Part shown: in pieces, positions 19,866 to 29,980 of the stretch
Numbering within the stretch: position 1 is the stretch's first letter
How the letters are laid out: each line of letters starts with the position of its first letter
Source: Parietichytrium sp. I65-24A
Taxonomy: Eukaryota > Sar > Bigyra > Thraustochytrida > Thraustochytriidae
NCBI GenBank assembly: GCA_012862575.1
Contig: BLSF01000045.1
Span: 1-64,000, forward strand
DNA: 64,000 nucleotides
Direction of reading: 5' to 3'
Program-made: the position numbers and the translations under genes
The notes under the pieces: generated by a model
The model's database searches: none
Told to the model about the DNA's origin: nothing
What the model saw: only the letters and a program-made list of their open reading frames with translations

Positions 19866-22814
19866 ATGGACAGGGGGCTGGAGCTATCGCAGTCGGAGCC
19901 GGCCATCAGCACTTTGGAAGAAAATCAGGAGACCGAGAGCAAAGGCATCGCCGGCATCGGCGAAGAGCAAGCAGAGCATGACGAAGACGTCCTTCAAACC
20001 GACGAACGCGAAGAGTATGGCGAGCTCAGTGTGCATCACGCCCGCCAAAAGTACTTGGGCGGCAAGTACCGTGACGCCTTGAGGATCTGCGATGCGATCT
20101 ACGAGGCCGACGCGAGAAGAAAGGACAATTTATTACTTTTAGGAGCGATTCATTTCCAGTTGCGCAACTTTTCCGAGAGCATATTTTACAATCAGCAAGC
20201 GATCAGAGTTGACCCCGTGTACGCGGAAGCATATGGGAATTTGGGCAATGGGCTTCGCGAGCTAGGCGATGTCAAGGCAGCGATAGAGTTTTATCTGAAG
20301 GCAATCAAGATCAAGCCTCGGTTTGCTGATGCGTACAATAATCTTGCGAGCTCATATATGCAACTTGGACGCACAAAGCAAGCTGCAGAAACCTATCAGA
20401 TGGCTTTGGTACTCAACCCGGGCCTTGTCAGCGCTCACACAAATCTTGGGAATCTGCATAAAGCACAAGGCAAGTTGGAAGATGCAAGGAAATGTTATCT
20501 GGAGGCGATCCGCATCCGGCCCGACTTTGCGATTGCGTGGAGCAACATTGCAGGACTTTTCAAGGACGAAGGCGAGCTAGACACCGCGATCGCATACTAC
20601 GAGGAAGCCATCCGGCTCGCGCCAACCTTGGCTGATGCGCACAGCAACTTTGGAATCGCTTTAATGGAGGCTGGAAGGCTGAGCGAAGCGGAGCAGGCGT
20701 ACGCAAAGGCGATTGCGTTACGCCCAGACTTTGCAATTGCACACGGCAATTTGGGAAATGTATACTATGATCAGGGCCATTTGGACAAGGCCATCTCATG
20801 CTTTCGCCACGCAATTTTATTGGAGCCAAACTTTCCAGACGCTCACAACAACCTCGGCAACGCTCTTATGGATACTGGGAATCTAGATGGGGCTTTGACG
20901 CAATTCCGCGAGTGTATCAAGCTCAAGCCAGACCATCCCCACGCCTACAACAACATGGGGAATCTCTTGAAGGACAAGGGCCTCACCAAGGAAGCAATGC
21001 ATTGCTACATGACCGCTTGCAGACTGATGCCAAGATTCGCAGCTGCACACTGCAACCTTGCCAGTGTGCTGAAGACACAAGGTAAGGTGGACCAAGCGAT
21101 AGCTCACTATCAAGAATGCATCGCAATTGACCCGGACTTTGCGGCCGCATATTGCAACCTTGGCACGGCCTACCGCGAGCTTGGAAGGCTGACGGATGCG
21201 ATCAAGTGCTTTACAAAGGCCATCCGATTAGATGATCACCTTCCAGTTGCTTTCTACAACCTCGGTTGCACCTACCGGGATGCAGGTAGATTCGACGATG
21301 CCATCTCATGTTTTCGGAAAGCCATCAAATTGAAACCCGAGTACGCAGACGCCAAGATGAGTCTTATCCACACTCTGGCCTCCATCTGTGACTGGCAAAA
21401 CAGAACCCAAGACGTTGACAGCTTCAGGGCAACCTTAAAGCGACAGCTTGGAGTCGTCGACAACGTGAAGGAGAGCGGCGCGCAAGTCACTTTGCCCGTT
21501 CCCAGTATACAACCTTTTCACACGTTTGCGCTGACCACCGAGGAGCTTGGCTCCCTCGACCTCCTCCTAAAGCTAAACAGGTCCACTGCGGAAAGATTGC
21601 AGCGAGATTGCGAGTTGCGAAATTTTCCAAAGTTAAAGTACAAGGCAAGGATGCCCGACCAGAGGGTTCGAATAGGTTATGTCTCCACCAACTTTGGGAA
21701 CTACCCCTTGAGCTTTCTTATGCAAGGCGTATTTGGCGCGCACGATGAGTCCGAATTTGAGGTGTTTTGCTATGCCACTAGTGACGACGACAAATCCCGC
21801 CTTCGGCGGAGAATCGAGCGAGAGGCTGAGCATTTTAAGGTTTTAGCGGGGAGGTCTGCATTCGACGCAGCAAAGCAGATAAATGCAGACGGGATTCACA
21901 TCCTCGTCAATCTTGATGGATACACTTCCGGTGCGCGCAACGATATTTTCGCGATCCAGCCAGCTCCTATTCAAGTTGCACTGTTGCCTCAATTTTGCGC
22001 CCCTCTTTGTGCCGACTTCATTCAGTACGTTGTCTTAGATAAAGAACTTGAGTCTGCCGCAGATATTGGTGCTGGAGAAGGCAGCACTACCAAGCGCATC
22101 GTGCTCCCAAGAACTTTTGTGATGTCAGACCATAAGCAGAGCGCAAGGTCCGTTCTCAACACCGAAGACTGTCCCAAGCGCGAGAAGTATGGTCTGGAGG
22201 AGGATGCTTTTGTCTTTGCTTGCTTTAATCACGGGTACAAGATCGACCCAGACACCTTTGCATCGTGGTGCAAAGTATTGGAGCGGGTCCCAAAAGCCGT
22301 GCTTTGGCTCCTCAATAGCCCGAAGCTCTCGCAGGCAAACTTGAAGGCAGAGGCTCGAGCGCGCGGGATCAGAGAAGAGCGCCTTGTCTTTTGCGACCTC
22401 GAGCCGCGTGATGCTCATCTGAAGAGATTGTACCTAGCGGATTTGTTTCTTGACACACCATCTTGTAATGGAGTTTCATCAACTGTTGACGCACTTTGGG
22501 CTGGTGTACCAGTATTGGCATATGTCTCCCCCAAAGAAAGCCGTAGAATGGCGTCGCGAGTCTCTGCAAGCCTTCTCCGCGATGTTGGGATGGAGGGCTT
22601 GATTGCGACTTCCAAAGAAGACTACGAAAACTTGGCAGTCACGCTGGCAACAGACAGCGACCGTCTCTGGGCTCTTCGAAAGGAGTTAACCCAGTCCCGC
22701 TTAACGTGCAATCTCTTCGACCTAGGGTCTTGGGTCGCCCAATTCGAGCTTGGTCTCAAAAAAGCCTGGCAACTGCGTGAGCTTGGGCAATCTCCGCAGG
22801 ATATCACCCTTTAG
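19866..22814 (+). CDS. O-GlcNAc transferase-like protein (SEC/OGT type) with altered active site
   Basis: This 982-residue single-exon gene starts at ATG 19866. An acidic N-terminus (~65 residues) is followed by about 13 tandem TPRs (about 65-500) and a GT41 catalytic region (about 590-975). GT41 enzymes move GlcNAc (OGT, SEC) or fucose (SPY) to Ser/Thr of nuclear and cytosolic proteins. Residues equal to human OGT H558 (H678), K842 (K792), H901, R904 and D925 (D875) are kept. The residue at the H498 position is Tyr (613), the G-Y-P-G-T-S-G loop is replaced by LPQFCAP, and the H-T-T triplet of the UDP site is V-S-S (870-872). By sequence it is closer to SEC/OGT than to SPY. Whether it is active, or uses another donor, is open. 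Human numbering is from memory. Confidence 0.88.
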   Translation: MDRGLELSQSEPAISTLEENQETESKGIAGIGEEQAEHDEDVLQTDEREEYGELSVHHARQKYLGGKYRDALRICDAIYEADARRKDNLLLLGAIHFQLRNFSESIFYNQQAIRVDPVYAEAYGNLGNGLRELGDVKAAIEFYLKAIKIKPRFADAYNNLASSYMQLGRTKQAAETYQMALVLNPGLVSAHTNLGNLHKAQGKLEDARKCYLEAIRIRPDFAIAWSNIAGLFKDEGELDTAIAYYEEAIRLAPTLADAHSNFGIALMEAGRLSEAEQAYAKAIALRPDFAIAHGNLGNVYYDQGHLDKAISCFRHAILLEPNFPDAHNNLGNALMDTGNLDGALTQFRECIKLKPDHPHAYNNMGNLLKDKGLTKEAMHCYMTACRLMPRFAAAHCNLASVLKTQGKVDQAIAHYQECIAIDPDFAAAYCNLGTAYRELGRLTDAIKCFTKAIRLDDHLPVAFYNLGCTYRDAGRFDDAISCFRKAIKLKPEYADAKMSLIHTLASICDWQNRTQDVDSFRATLKRQLGVVDNVKESGAQVTLPVPSIQPFHTFALTTEELGSLDLLLKLNRSTAERLQRDCELRNFPKLKYKARMPDQRVRIGYVSTNFGNYPLSFLMQGVFGAHDESEFEVFCYATSDDDKSRLRRRIEREAEHFKVLAGRSAFDAAKQINADGIHILVNLDGYTSGARNDIFAIQPAPIQVALLPQFCAPLCADFIQYVVLDKELESAADIGAGEGSTTKRIVLPRTFVMSDHKQSARSVLNTEDCPKREKYGLEEDAFVFACFNHGYKIDPDTFASWCKVLERVPKAVLWLLNSPKLSQANLKAEARARGIREERLVFCDLEPRDAHLKRLYLADLFLDTPSCNGVSSTVDALWAGVPVLAYVSPKESRRMASRVSASLLRDVGMEGLIATSKEDYENLAVTLATDSDRLWALRKELTQSRLTCNLFDLGSWVAQFELGLKKAWQLRELGQSPQDITL

Positions 22815-23190
22815 AGCGAGTCATAGGGGATTAAAAAAACGAACTTTGAACCATAGAGTCAATCTCTGCATGCTCCGCTCTCCCTTCTTTTAAGACTGTC
22901 GCCATCGCCTCGATTGCCGGGGCCTTTAAATTTCCAAAATACGCTACTTGATAGATCCTTGCGAAACACTGATTGCAACATAAGGTAACTCCTCCTTCGC
23001 ATCGTCAAACACCACAGGCGAAATGGGCGCCTACCTGCACAGATTCCACCTCGTCCAAGATGTCGCATGCATTTGTAGCCAGGAGCAACATTCTGACACT
23101 TTCGCCTTCAGAGGCCGAAATCTAAATCTCAGACCGCCTTCACTCCACCTCCGCGAGCGCAGTCCTTTCATCCTAATCCATCCCCCCCTG

Positions 23191-23260
23191 GACCATCGAC
23201 CATCGACCATCGACCATCGACCATCGACCATCGGACCATCGACCATCGACCATCGACGAC
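23191..23260. repeat. Heptanucleotide microsatellite (GACCATC)n
   Basis: About nine tandem GACCATC units with one single-base insertion. Confidence 0.95.
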
Positions 23261-23298
23261 CACACTTGCGCACATCTAAACTACATTTCGAACTGACA

Positions 23299-23319
23299 TA
23301 CCGGTACTGAGTACCGGTA
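23299..23319. promoter_or_regulatory. Pair of TACCGGTA palindromes
   Basis: Two copies of the 8-bp palindrome TACCGGTA start 13 bp apart, joined by CTGAG, about 240 bp upstream of the ArsB-like start. Single copies occur at 4920-4927, 19052-19059 and 26877-26884, all between genes. A transcription-factor site is inferred, not shown. Confidence 0.35.
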
Positions 23320-23557
23320 CTGCCAATCAAAGCAATTCTTTCTTCACCTCTTCCATCTCAATCAATAGACTGAAGCTCTACCCATACATACTACAAGCGT
23401 GTAAAAAGTGTAAAACGTCCAACAAAACAGACATGGTCAAAGGTGTCAAAGGTCTCGAAAGCGAGCGAGAGGCGAGTTCCGCAACGCGGAGAGGGAGGCG
23501 AGTTTCGGAACGGCTTTTGGGCGCGTGGCCAGGTGTAAGTGAGGAAGACAAAGTGAA

Positions 23558-25036
23558 ATGCAGACATGGGTTAAAGCGAGCAACTGCGTGATCAATGGCG
23601 TGGTATGGGCGCTGCTGTTGTTTCCGCCACGCGTCGGAAGACCGGTGGCCGCTCTCGCGGGCGGTGCTCTGGCGACGGGTATACAGTATCTTGGAACAGG
23701 GATGGGGACGGTGGAGAATGGCGTGGACTTGAGCACATTGGCGCTCTTGCTCGGGCAGTTTGTTCTGGCGTATTTTGTGGTGAAGGAGGGCCTGACGCAA
23801 GATGTGACGCGGTTCGTGCTGGCCGCGGGAAGCAACGCGACGCGAATTGTAAGGTTCAGTGTAGTGGTGTTTGTCTTGTCGCCGCTGCTGATGAATGACA
23901 CGGTTTGCCTCATCTTGACGAGGTGCAGCGTTTGGCCGCTGCCCACGCAAAAGAGGCTTCAGGACAAGGATAGGGTGGCAGGGTATGTGATGTCGCTTGC
24001 GATTGCGACCTGCTCCAACATAGGCTCCGCGATTGCTACCACGAGCAATCCGCAAAATGGGTTGGTTGCTAACTTTGCCAAGGATTCTGGCCTAAACGCT
24101 GCAACATTCATCGCTGGTGCCATAATCCCATCTTTGGTTTGCTTTGTGCTCAACCTAGGAATGCTCCTCCTGTGGTATCGCTTCCTTGCAAACGAGTACG
24201 ACGCTTCCAAACTTAAGACTTCTGATCTGGTCGAGCTTGAGGCAACAAACATTCCTAGAGATGTACAAACCGAAAACAGCTCTGGCGAGGACGTTTTAGG
24301 AGCAGCCGCCCCCTCAACTTCGATTGTATTGGATGGAAGTTTTGATGAGTCGCCGCAGTTAGAAGCCTCAGCGGCAGCTGCTCCTGTGCATATTGAAAGT
24401 AACGTCGCCGCTGGGAAGAGCAGTTCAAAAATATTAATCATAGGTTCGTTAATTGCGATGCCCGTTGTGGTGGCAGCGCTCAATATCAACCAGGGTTGGG
24501 CTGCGCTTAGCTGTGGTATGTTCTTAATTATTGCAACTCGGAGCGACGGGGAGGCAGTACTCACAATGCCGGAAATTGACTACCCTCTCTTGGCGCTCTT
24601 TTGTGGCCAGTTCGTCTTGATCCAGCGGCTGGTGGACACAAATTTACCCCAAGAGCTCCTGACGTATCTGCTGGGCGGCTTTGACACCGTCGACACTGGC
24701 ATTGGACTCGTCTGCCTTAGCGCCGTAGTCATCATCGCCAGTAATATTTTGGGCAACGTCCCCGTGATTCTAATTCTCGCCCAAGCACAGAACATCCTGC
24801 GCACCCCAGCAGCTTGGCTTGCTGTCGCCTGGTTCTCCACTATTGCAGGAAACTTTATTCTATTAGGGAGCGCGGCAAACCTCATTGTTGTTCGACGCCT
24901 GGCAGAGTGCGGCCACCCGGAAAGACTGAACGCAATTTCCCATGCCAAGTTTGGTATCCCATCTACCGTGGTAGCATGGCTGGTGGGCCTCCTTTACTTC
25001 AATTACCTGCTGCCATACCTTGGCCTGTGGCCGTGA
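23558..25036 (+). CDS. ArsB/NhaD-type (ion transporter superfamily) membrane transporter
   Basis: This 492-residue polytopic protein has about 10-12 membrane segments in two halves. Family-type motifs are LMNDTVCLILT and IGSAIATTSNPQNGLVA in the first half, with SNILGNVPVILILA and NFILLGSAANLIVV in the second. These are the discontinuous-helix motifs of the ion transporter superfamily (arsenite ArsB, Na+/H+ NhaD, Lsi2-type silicon efflux, citrate). Which ion moves cannot be read from the sequence; plant and algal homologues with this layout often export arsenite or silicic acid. A ~75-residue hydrophilic Ser/Ala-rich loop (about 215-290) separates the halves. ATG 23558 is the first start. The stop is only 6 bp from the stop of the convergent coiled-coil gene. 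Confidence 0.85.
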   Translation: MQTWVKASNCVINGVVWALLLFPPRVGRPVAALAGGALATGIQYLGTGMGTVENGVDLSTLALLLGQFVLAYFVVKEGLTQDVTRFVLAAGSNATRIVRFSVVVFVLSPLLMNDTVCLILTRCSVWPLPTQKRLQDKDRVAGYVMSLAIATCSNIGSAIATTSNPQNGLVANFAKDSGLNAATFIAGAIIPSLVCFVLNLGMLLLWYRFLANEYDASKLKTSDLVELEATNIPRDVQTENSSGEDVLGAAAPSTSIVLDGSFDESPQLEASAAAAPVHIESNVAAGKSSSKILIIGSLIAMPVVVAALNINQGWAALSCGMFLIIATRSDGEAVLTMPEIDYPLLALFCGQFVLIQRLVDTNLPQELLTYLLGGFDTVDTGIGLVCLSAVVIIASNILGNVPVILILAQAQNILRTPAAWLAVAWFSTIAGNFILLGSAANLIVVRRLAECGHPERLNAISHAKFGIPSTVVAWLVGLLYFNYLLPYLGLWP

Positions 25037-25042
25037 TGCGAT

Positions 25043-25729
25043 TCAGCGGCCACGCTGAAAAGACCTCTCTACAAGCGCAATGACGGACTTCATTTGCTGT
25101 GAAATCTTTCGCTGCTCGCCCTCGAGATGCTGCAGCGAGCCCATAGCATGCTCGACTTGACCGGTCAGCCTCGCCAGCGTCTCAGAGCAGTACAATACTG
25201 AGTCGCCGGTATGCCCACTCTCGTCTTCCAGAACCAGTAGTCGGGTGTGTGCAGCAAGGTACTTCTTCTCGAGCTCCCCCTCCAGCTTTTGTAGCCTCTC
25301 TTCCCAGTTTGCTGCTTGCGACGCCGCACTCTCCTCCATGTGGGTTTGCAGCCTGGCAAGCACATCATTTGTACTTTCCCTAAATCGCTGGAAAGAGGTT
25401 TTCACATCACTTTTCACTAACTCCACTTCTGCGTTGAGCCTCAGGCTTTTACGTTCCAGCTCTTTTGCTAAACGAGCTTGAAGATCCTGCGCCTCTTCCT
25501 CGGTCCACGACATGCGTTGCGCTAGGTCCGCAAGTCTGAGATCAAAGTCTACGTTTGCCTGCGCCAGTGATTCATCCACGAGTCGGCGCGTATCGTTCAC
25601 TTGTTGCTCGAGGGCCTCCACCCGAGATATGACCCGCTCCAGCCGCCTGCCGTACGCTTTCCCGCCATTCCCGGCAGAGTTCGGCGTTGATGCACTCACA
25701 CTTTCCGCAGATGGCTTCGTTTTCTCCAT
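25043..25729 (-). CDS. Coiled-coil protein of unknown function
   Basis: This 228-residue protein is nearly all alpha-helical heptads (about residues 30-220) after a short Ser-rich head. Glu, Gln, Leu and Lys/Arg dominate, and there is no membrane segment. Size and all-helix form recall SF-assemblin or similar cytoskeletal fibre proteins, but I see no decisive motif, so no family is claimed. The ATG at 25729 is clear. The stop lies 6 bp from the ArsB-like stop, so the two 3' UTRs must overlap on opposite strands. Confidence 0.75.
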   Translation of the reverse strand: MEKTKPSAESVSASTPNSAGNGGKAYGRRLERVISRVEALEQQVNDTRRLVDESLAQANVDFDLRLADLAQRMSWTEEEAQDLQARLAKELERKSLRLNAEVELVKSDVKTSFQRFRESTNDVLARLQTHMEESAASQAANWEERLQKLEGELEKKYLAAHTRLLVLEDESGHTGDSVLYCSETLARLTGQVEHAMGSLQHLEGEQRKISQQMKSVIALVERSFQRGR

Positions 25730-27283
25730 CGCGCTGACTGAGCCTGACGCGTTTCACTCAGCAAGTAGAGCTGCTCATTTAAAGATTTGCTCAGCGCTTG
25801 TTCCCAATCAAGAGCTACAAACTCAATAAGCCGCGGTGAGATGCAATCTGTACTCTTTCTGGCGCGCAGACATGCATGCGTCTCCAGTCATACGGCACGA
25901 CCGCCGTTGAACCCACAAAGAAAGAAGACTCGCCTGTCCTCCTTTCTTTCACCCGCCCGTGTCAATTTCAATCTCAATCTCAATTTCAATCTTCACTTTC
26001 ACTTTCAATTTGCACGCAAAGCCACCATCAAATCGCGTGCAGTAGCAATCTTTCGCCCAACGTTGCCCAACGTTGCCCAACTTTGCAGGATCTCTCTCTC
26101 TCTTTCTCTTTTCTCCCCAACGACAACCCCTGTGATCCAAAACAAATCTGCGCTCTTCGCCCCGCCTAGTTTCAACGACAGACTTCTCTGCGGCGTTCGT
26201 GTTCCTGAACAGTTCTCCCGTATCGCTCCACTCGCGTCCTCTCTGTCTGTGCGTACATGTGAGGACACGTCGCTGAGGTTTGAATTTTGATAGTTGCGAG
26301 GTTGACTACTGTTGATATAGCTTCAACTGTAGGAGTCCTCGCTGTCCTTCGACGAGTTGCGGAACGCAAATTGGATGAACAATGAGTTGTTCGTCAAGAG
26401 AACAGAGAGTTGATCTGTACCAGGACTGTAGTGATTCGCGTATACCAGTATATACCGGCATCTCTCGTGGTGGTGAGTGCGCTGGGTCTGGTGATGCCGT
26501 GGCACAGCTCCGCTTGCATTCTGCGAAGTAGAGCAGAGATTCATTTTCACTTTCACGCCACATCTCGCGGTCCTACCGCGGAGCGTATCTGATTAATAAG
26601 CCGGGCAGGTGTGTACCAGTTTCGCACAACCTTCGAGGTGGCAGCTTCCACGTATTCTCATTCTTGTAAGAATCGCATTGGTTAGCATTCGCTAACCGCC
26701 TCCTATCCACGTGAACCTTGTCGAAGTTAGTTTAGTTCGAAAGCAATTCAATGTCTGGCAAAATGATGCAAAATGTCTTGTTTCACTTGGCTCTTGTACG
26801 TATAAAAACAATTGCCAAATTTCGGCAAATGACGAACACGAGATAAAAAACGAGGAATCGCAAAGGCATATTCATGTACCGGTACATACTCTGATCAGTT
26901 TGCAGTTGATACGACACGGGAGAACGAACGCAAAGTAAGTTTACAGAATTCCGACGATCCCGTGCAACTTGAAATTGCTTTCGGACAACGAAGAAGTCAA
27001 CATGCCAAGCTGCTCTCATCTGACGCGCAGGGAATCTGTGTGAACTCGTAGACATTTCGCCTGCTCGCGCTAGAACGCTCTGCAGAAGAAGAGGACGGAA
27101 GAGTTGGAAAAAGGCGAGCATCCTCGCCTCAGACGAAGTTCGCGCGGGACTTTTCTCCGCTGCTCTCTCTCTCTCTCTCTGTGTGTGTGTTTGCCTGTCT
27201 ATCTCTCGTGCGCACGCTTTCGTTTCGGATCGACTAGACCCTGGCGAGCGGACGGATTTCTCCGTGTGGAATTCGTCGGCGTC
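25730..27283. other. Divergent intergenic region
   Basis: This holds the promoters of the coiled-coil and chromate-transporter genes. It has pyrimidine-rich CAATCT/TTTCAC repeats (25963-26012), TC-rich runs, a TACCGGTA palindrome (26877-26884) and a (TC)n(TG)n tract (27163-27190) about 100 bp before the transporter ATG. No gene is recognised. Confidence 0.5.
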
Positions 27284-28690
27284 ATGGCAGAGGACGGCGG
27301 TGAGACCGGCGTGGTCAAGGCGGTGGGAGACGCGCAAGTGAGAGCCTTCGAGTCGCTCGAGCAGAGCGGTGGGTCGCAAGAGCAGTCCGCCTATTCGTCC
27401 AGGTTGCGTGACGTGCTCGTGGGTTTCGCGCCGCTGGGGTTGGTTGCATTTGGAGGTCCGGCAGCGCATATTGGGATCTTGCAAAATGCTTTCGTAGAGA
27501 AACGCAAGTGGATCGACGCAGAGCGATTCGTGGAGCTCATGGCCGTGGGACAAGGGCTCCCCGGACCGACGAGCACGCAGATGGTAGTGGCCATCGGGGC
27601 GGTGCGAGCTGGGGTTCTCGGGGGAGTATTGGCTTTCGTGCTTTGGAATATTCCAGGGTTCATCGTACTCGTGACTTATGCCATGGTCACCAAGGACAGA
27701 ATCGACCCGGCAAGTATGCCCGACTATCTCAAGGGCCTTCCTCCTGCCGCCACGTCACTGGTCTTTCTGGCGGCGTACAACTTGGGGGATAAGGTGCTCA
27801 GGCACGAGAACCACGTGGTGCAAAAGATCAAGATTGGGCTGGCTACAGGCACCGCGATGGCGTCGGTTCTGGTCACTGCTGACCCGGAGGTCGTCAACCC
27901 CCGATGGGCTAGCCTTGCTTTCCCTGTAATGCTTGTCATTGGCGGCTTGGTCACACTCGCTCATTCGAAGCGACCAGGGCAACTCGTCCACTACTTCAAG
28001 CCTATCACTGAGGACGAAGAGGCAGAGAATCGCTCGATCTACAGGAACATCAATATTTCTCCAAAGGTCGGCGTGCTGCTGCTGCTGCTGTGGCTCATTA
28101 TTCTCGTGTCGACAATCTCGTTGCGCGCGGCTGGCGCGTTCCCAGACGATAGCCTCTGGAACCTTTTTGAGTCCATGTTTCGCATTGGATCAATCATCTA
28201 CGGCGGGGGTCAAGTGGTGCTGCCCATGTTGCTAACGGAGGTTGTGGCTCCGGGTTGGGTCTCGCAGAGCCAATTTTTTCAAGGCTTTGCGCTTGTGCAA
28301 GCTCTGCCTGGTCCACTTTTCAACTTTAGCTCCTTTCTCGGTGCTATTTACAAGGGCATCCCTGGCGCATTCGTTGCGTGGGCAGGTTTATTCGGTCCTG
28401 GGCTTTTGCTCATCCTTGCATTTCTTCCGTTTTGGATGCGCATACGGAAGGTGGCTTGGTTCAAGTGCTTTTTGGCCGGTGTGAACGCAGCAGCAATAGG
28501 GTTGGTTGTCGCGGCTTGCGCGCAACTCTATCAATCTGCTGTCGGCAATTGGGCTCAAGTGGTTGTCTTTCTCTTCACGGGGGCATTAGTCCAATTTTTC
28601 AACATTTTTGTCCCTCTTGCAATTGTCCTCGGTGGTGTACTGGGCTTTGCGTTCACAGACACTGCACTGGGTTTCGCACAGACCTTTTAA
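27284..28690 (+). CDS. Chromate transporter (CHR family, long two-domain form)
   Basis: This 468-residue protein contains two homologous CHR domains. The first begins APLGLVAFGGPAAHIGIL and continues with VGQGLPGPTSTQM; the second has FRIGSIIYGGGQVVLPML and ALVQALPGPLFNF. The paired G-LPGP motifs and FGG/YGGG motifs are the signature of the family, which moves chromate and probably sulfate. Fused two-domain forms occur in bacteria, fungi and algae. About 10-12 membrane segments are expected. The open frame extends 60 codons upstream, but only from a TTG and through a TC/TG microsatellite; ATG 27284 (GTCATGG) is the first start. The hydrophilic head before the first domain is about 45 residues. 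Confidence 0.9.
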   Translation: MAEDGGETGVVKAVGDAQVRAFESLEQSGGSQEQSAYSSRLRDVLVGFAPLGLVAFGGPAAHIGILQNAFVEKRKWIDAERFVELMAVGQGLPGPTSTQMVVAIGAVRAGVLGGVLAFVLWNIPGFIVLVTYAMVTKDRIDPASMPDYLKGLPPAATSLVFLAAYNLGDKVLRHENHVVQKIKIGLATGTAMASVLVTADPEVVNPRWASLAFPVMLVIGGLVTLAHSKRPGQLVHYFKPITEDEEAENRSIYRNINISPKVGVLLLLLWLIILVSTISLRAAGAFPDDSLWNLFESMFRIGSIIYGGGQVVLPMLLTEVVAPGWVSQSQFFQGFALVQALPGPLFNFSSFLGAIYKGIPGAFVAWAGLFGPGLLLILAFLPFWMRIRKVAWFKCFLAGVNAAAIGLVVAACAQLYQSAVGNWAQVVVFLFTGALVQFFNIFVPLAIVLGGVLGFAFTDTALGFAQTF

Positions 28691-29065
28691 TTTGATAAAT
28701 CAAGCCTAGATCTACTTTCTTGCCTCGGGTGCCCAATCCAGCGGTAGCCCCTGTCCCTGTCCTTGTCATGTGGGGTGTGGGACATGGGGGCCGAAGAGTG
28801 CGGCTACTTACTCTTTCGCGGGGAAGGTTCCAAAAAAACAATATCGCATGCAAAATTTGCTTAACTTTTTCCAACAAGATGACATACCATTCTTTAAAAT
28901 TATCCAAAGCAACTGCACTCTTCAGACACGGCACCTTCTTTTTCTCCATGACATTCCTCTCGAGAAACGAAAGGACAGCAATTATCGATGAATGAAATTC
29001 CCCACACGGAAAGTCTTCGTTGCCTCTGCTCGGCCGAGATTGCAGATTGTATAGATATGTTCTGA
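28691..29065. other. Convergent intergenic stretch
   Basis: This is the space between the chromate transporter and hydrolase stops, probably two 3' UTRs. Nothing is recognised. Confidence 0.4.
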
Positions 29066-29980
29066 TCACAGCTTTGCGTTTCGTTTTGTGTCACCAGCCG
29101 CGTCCATCAGAAGGTGTGTCGCAAGATGTGTCGCGGCAATGTCGGGGACCTCCATTGGGATAAAGTGGGTGCATTTTGGAAGCAGGACCAGCGTGCGAGG
29201 GTTTTTAAAGAGACGAAAGTTCTCCAGGGCCAATTCCGCCGATACGTGACCGCGATCTGCGGAGACATTCACCATGGTCATAGGACAAGCGACATTTGGC
29301 AAATAGTCTCTCGTAGGTTTAGGCATCGCATAAATCTCTGACTCGCTCTCCACGGCGCACTTCAGCTCAAACTCTTTATTGGGCATTTCGCGCAAGGCGT
29401 GATCGCAGAACAATGTCAAGGACTCGTCTAGCCAGTGTTTGAATGCGCCCTTTCCTTTATAGTTGTCAAAAGCAGCTTGTCGCGAAGGGAACGAGGCCCT
29501 CCTTTTCATCGTCTGTTGAACGAGGGACATGTCTCGTTTCCATATATAGTTGCCGTCCGGCTCTGGCCTCATGATGATTGGTTCAATCAAGAACATGGAT
29601 TCAAAGATACCCGGGCGTGCTCTTTCGGCCTCCACAATACTCAAGCCGCCAATGGAGTGCCCCACGCCGACAATCGCGGTTGGTTTGTGGCCACTTGAGG
29701 AGAGATAATTATCAAGCGCAGCGAGAACACCGTTTCCAAGCTTTTCCACAGTCAAAGGAGCAACCCACGGATCGCTATCCCCGTGCCCGGGAAGGTCCAG
29801 GCAAAGCGCATTGACTGTACTTTCGGCCTTGATGGTATTTTGCAGAGTGCTCGAAAGCTCATTCAGCATGGGTAACCACAGCTCCTTACAGAACCCATTT
29901 GCATGTGCACAAACCAGCAAAACGTCGCGTTGCACAGCGGCGTTCGACACGACCGGTTTAACAAACCAGCTCGCTGACAT
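29066..29980 (-). CDS. Alpha/beta hydrolase with peroxisomal (PTS1) tail
   Basis: This 304-residue protein has the alpha/beta-hydrolase fold. HANGF near residue 26 supplies the oxyanion hole, the nucleophile elbow is GHSIGG (Ser109), and the catalytic His is in KCTHFIPME near the end. LDLPGHGDS follows the second strand, as in many family members. The last three residues are AKL, a good PTS1, so import into peroxisomes is likely. The layout, with ESMFLIEPII after the elbow, resembles yeast peroxisomal lipase Lpx1, but the substrate is unknown. The frame extends upstream only to a GTG; ATG 29980 is used. Confidence 0.85.
   Translation of the reverse strand: MSASWFVKPVVSNAAVQRDVLLVCAHANGFCKELWLPMLNELSSTLQNTIKAESTVNALCLDLPGHGDSDPWVAPLTVEKLGNGVLAALDNYLSSSGHKPTAIVGVGHSIGGLSIVEAERARPGIFESMFLIEPIIMRPEPDGNYIWKRDMSLVQQTMKRRASFPSRQAAFDNYKGKGAFKHWLDESLTLFCDHALREMPNKEFELKCAVESESEIYAMPKPTRDYLPNVACPMTMVNVSADRGHVSAELALENFRLFKNPRTLVLLPKCTHFIPMEVPDIAATHLATHLLMDAAGDTKRNAKL

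Larger units (their letters stand above)
22815..23557. other. Intergenic region with heptanucleotide array
   Basis: This region contains the 3' end of the OGT-like gene and the promoter of the ArsB-like gene. The (GACCATC)n array (23191-23260) and two TACCGGTA palindromes (23299-23306, 23312-23319) lie 240-370 bp before the ATG. No gene is visible. Confidence 0.5.
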
